The position numbers and the translations under genes were made by a program. Below, one piece after another: positions 63,086 to 64,000 of a DNA stretch of 64,000 bases. Every line of letters starts with the position of its first letter. Position 1 is the first letter of the stretch. Where the stretch lies: the NCBI GenBank assembly GCA_004762125.1, contig SIHQ01000002.1, positions 62,001 to 126,000 of the forward strand, read 5' to 3'. The notes beneath the pieces are model-generated. The model was not told the DNA's origin. It made no database searches and saw only the letters and a list, made by a program, of their open reading frames with translations. The stretch comes from Oceanospirillales bacterium. Lineage in GTDB: Bacteria > Pseudomonadota > Gammaproteobacteria > Pseudomonadales > Endozoicomonadaceae.

Positions 63086-64000
63086 GAACCTGCGAATAAG
63101 TCCCCATTATGAGACAATCCTGACCAGAGCCAAATCAGAGAATACCTATGGAACAGCAGCTCTCTTTTTCTGACAGTGAGTTTACCCACAAACGTCGTAA
63201 GATTCGCCGGGAAATTTTTCTGGAACGGATGGAAACTCTTATTCCATGGCAAAGGCTTGAGTCTGTGATTGAGCCTTTTTTTATCCCAAAGCAGGCAACG
63301 GCAGCCGTCCCTACCCGCTACAGTTCATGCTAAGATTCATTGTTTACAACAATGGTACACCCTTAGCGATGAAGGCATGGAATACTCGCTTTATGAAATT
63401 GCTTCGATGCGTTTTTTTGCAGGTCTAGCTCTGGTTCGGCCGATTCCAGATCGTACGACCATTATGAGCTTTCGCCATCTCCTTGAGAAACACAGGCTTG
63501 GTCGTTCAAACTTTGATGAGGTCGGCTCTTGGCTGACAGAGGCCGGGATTATCCTCAGAGAAGGCACTCTGGTTGATGCCACAATTATTGAAGCACCAAC
63601 GTCTATCAAGAACAAAGCTAAGCAGCATGACCCTGATATGCACCGGACCAAAAAGGGTAATCAGTGGCACTTTGGCATGAAAGCGCATATTGGTGTTGAT
63701 GCCAGAACCGGTTTGACTCATACCCTTACGACAACCGTTGCGAATGAGCACGATTTAAACCAGGCCAGCAAGCTGCTTCACGGAGACGAAGACTTCATTT
63801 GTGCCGACGCCGGTTATCGTGGTGCAGAAGAACGGTCTGAACTGGAAGATTGTCAGGCTGAATGGTTTATTGCTGAGAACCCTGGGAAAGTGAAAGAGTT
63901 GAGGAAGCATCTTCGTAAAAATGAAGAGCCTTTAAGGCTGGAGTATCTCAAAGCCAGCCTCAGGGCAGCGGTGGAGCATCCATTCAGAATTATTAAGTGC
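63086..64000 (+). mobile_element. IS5-family insertion sequence, left part (continues beyond the window)
   Basis: The left end is probably near GGGAACCTGCGAATAAGTCC (63086 onward), which resembles IS5-group termini. The transposase begins 60 bases later and is still open at the window edge. The exact end and target duplication cannot be fixed because the right end is outside. Confidence 0.75.
63148..64000 (+). pseudogene. IS5-family DDE transposase with two frameshifts, truncated by the window edge
   Basis: Frame 1 gives MEQQLSFSDSEFTHKRRK to IEPFFIPK. Near 63290 it shifts to [15 protein letters not shown], and near 63336 to [20 protein letters not shown]. The last frame stays open to the end: [31 protein letters not shown] (first Asp), [29 protein letters not shown] (second Asp) and VEHPFRIIK (Glu region). 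All DDE motifs are in place, so it is a recently broken copy of an IS5-group transposase. Confidence 0.9.

Noticed and set aside
1-64000. tRNA, rRNA and CRISPR arrays
   Set aside because: No tRNA-like cloverleaf with CCA context, rRNA stretch or regularly spaced repeat was noticed on reading; a tRNAscan or CRISPR search was not possible here.

Overview
The window looks like the chromosome of a marine gammaproteobacterium of the Oceanospirillales, most like an Endozoicomonas-type symbiont. Three things point that way: Pseudomonas/Vibrio-like core genes (fleQ, fleN, fliA, the nap cluster, narX/narP, ccmABCDEFGHI, hrpA, fadD); large lineage-specific secreted or membrane proteins placed between the core genes; and decayed transposable elements. 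The genus is inferred from gene style only.

Layout. 0-1.8 kb: end of a polar amino-acid ABC transporter operon. 1.9-8.3 kb: a repeat-bearing secreted hypothetical, an RhlE-type DEAD-box helicase, a possible IS200/IS605 (TnpB) right-end remnant, a MaoC-hydratase/lysophospholipase-like gene pair and a FadD acyl-CoA ligase. 8.3-14.4 kb: two divergent secreted proteins, both with cysteine clusters. The larger (1547 aa) carries two degenerate nucleotidyltransferase-like motifs separated by a nine-unit pentapeptide repeat. 14.5-18.4 kb: hrpA. 19-23.6 kb: a hexanucleotide satellite, fleQ, then fleN-fliA behind a near-consensus sigma-54 promoter. 23.8-32.2 kb: a rhodanese-fold protein without its cysteine, the minus-strand cluster napF-napD-napA-(napH remnant)-napB-napC plus a 44-aa membrane protein, and the divergent narX-narP pair. 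32.2-41.9 kb: five large secreted or membrane proteins, including a possible OTU-like protease, a CotH-family kinase-like protein and a beta-helix protein. 42.5-49.7 kb: a complete ccmABCDEFGHI operon. 49.7-53.3 kb: a helical-repeat protein and a Spo0M-like protein. 53.3-64 kb: an accessory zone with three RAYT (REP-associated transposase) remnants, a broken tctC gene, an internally deleted IS4-family element, secreted orphan proteins (one a paralogue of a gene 15 kb upstream, two in tandem) and the start of a frameshifted IS5-family element that runs off the window.

How the parts fit. NapC, NapB and NapA form a quinol-to-periplasmic-nitrate electron path. NapB and NapC need the Ccm system for haem attachment. 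NarX-NarP and FNR-type boxes (perfect TTGAT-N4-ATCAA palindromes beside narX and upstream of ccmA) would tie both operons to low oxygen and nitrate. FleQ with sigma-54 would drive fleN-fliA. The secreted proteins are candidates for host-interaction factors. No tRNA, rRNA or CRISPR array was seen.
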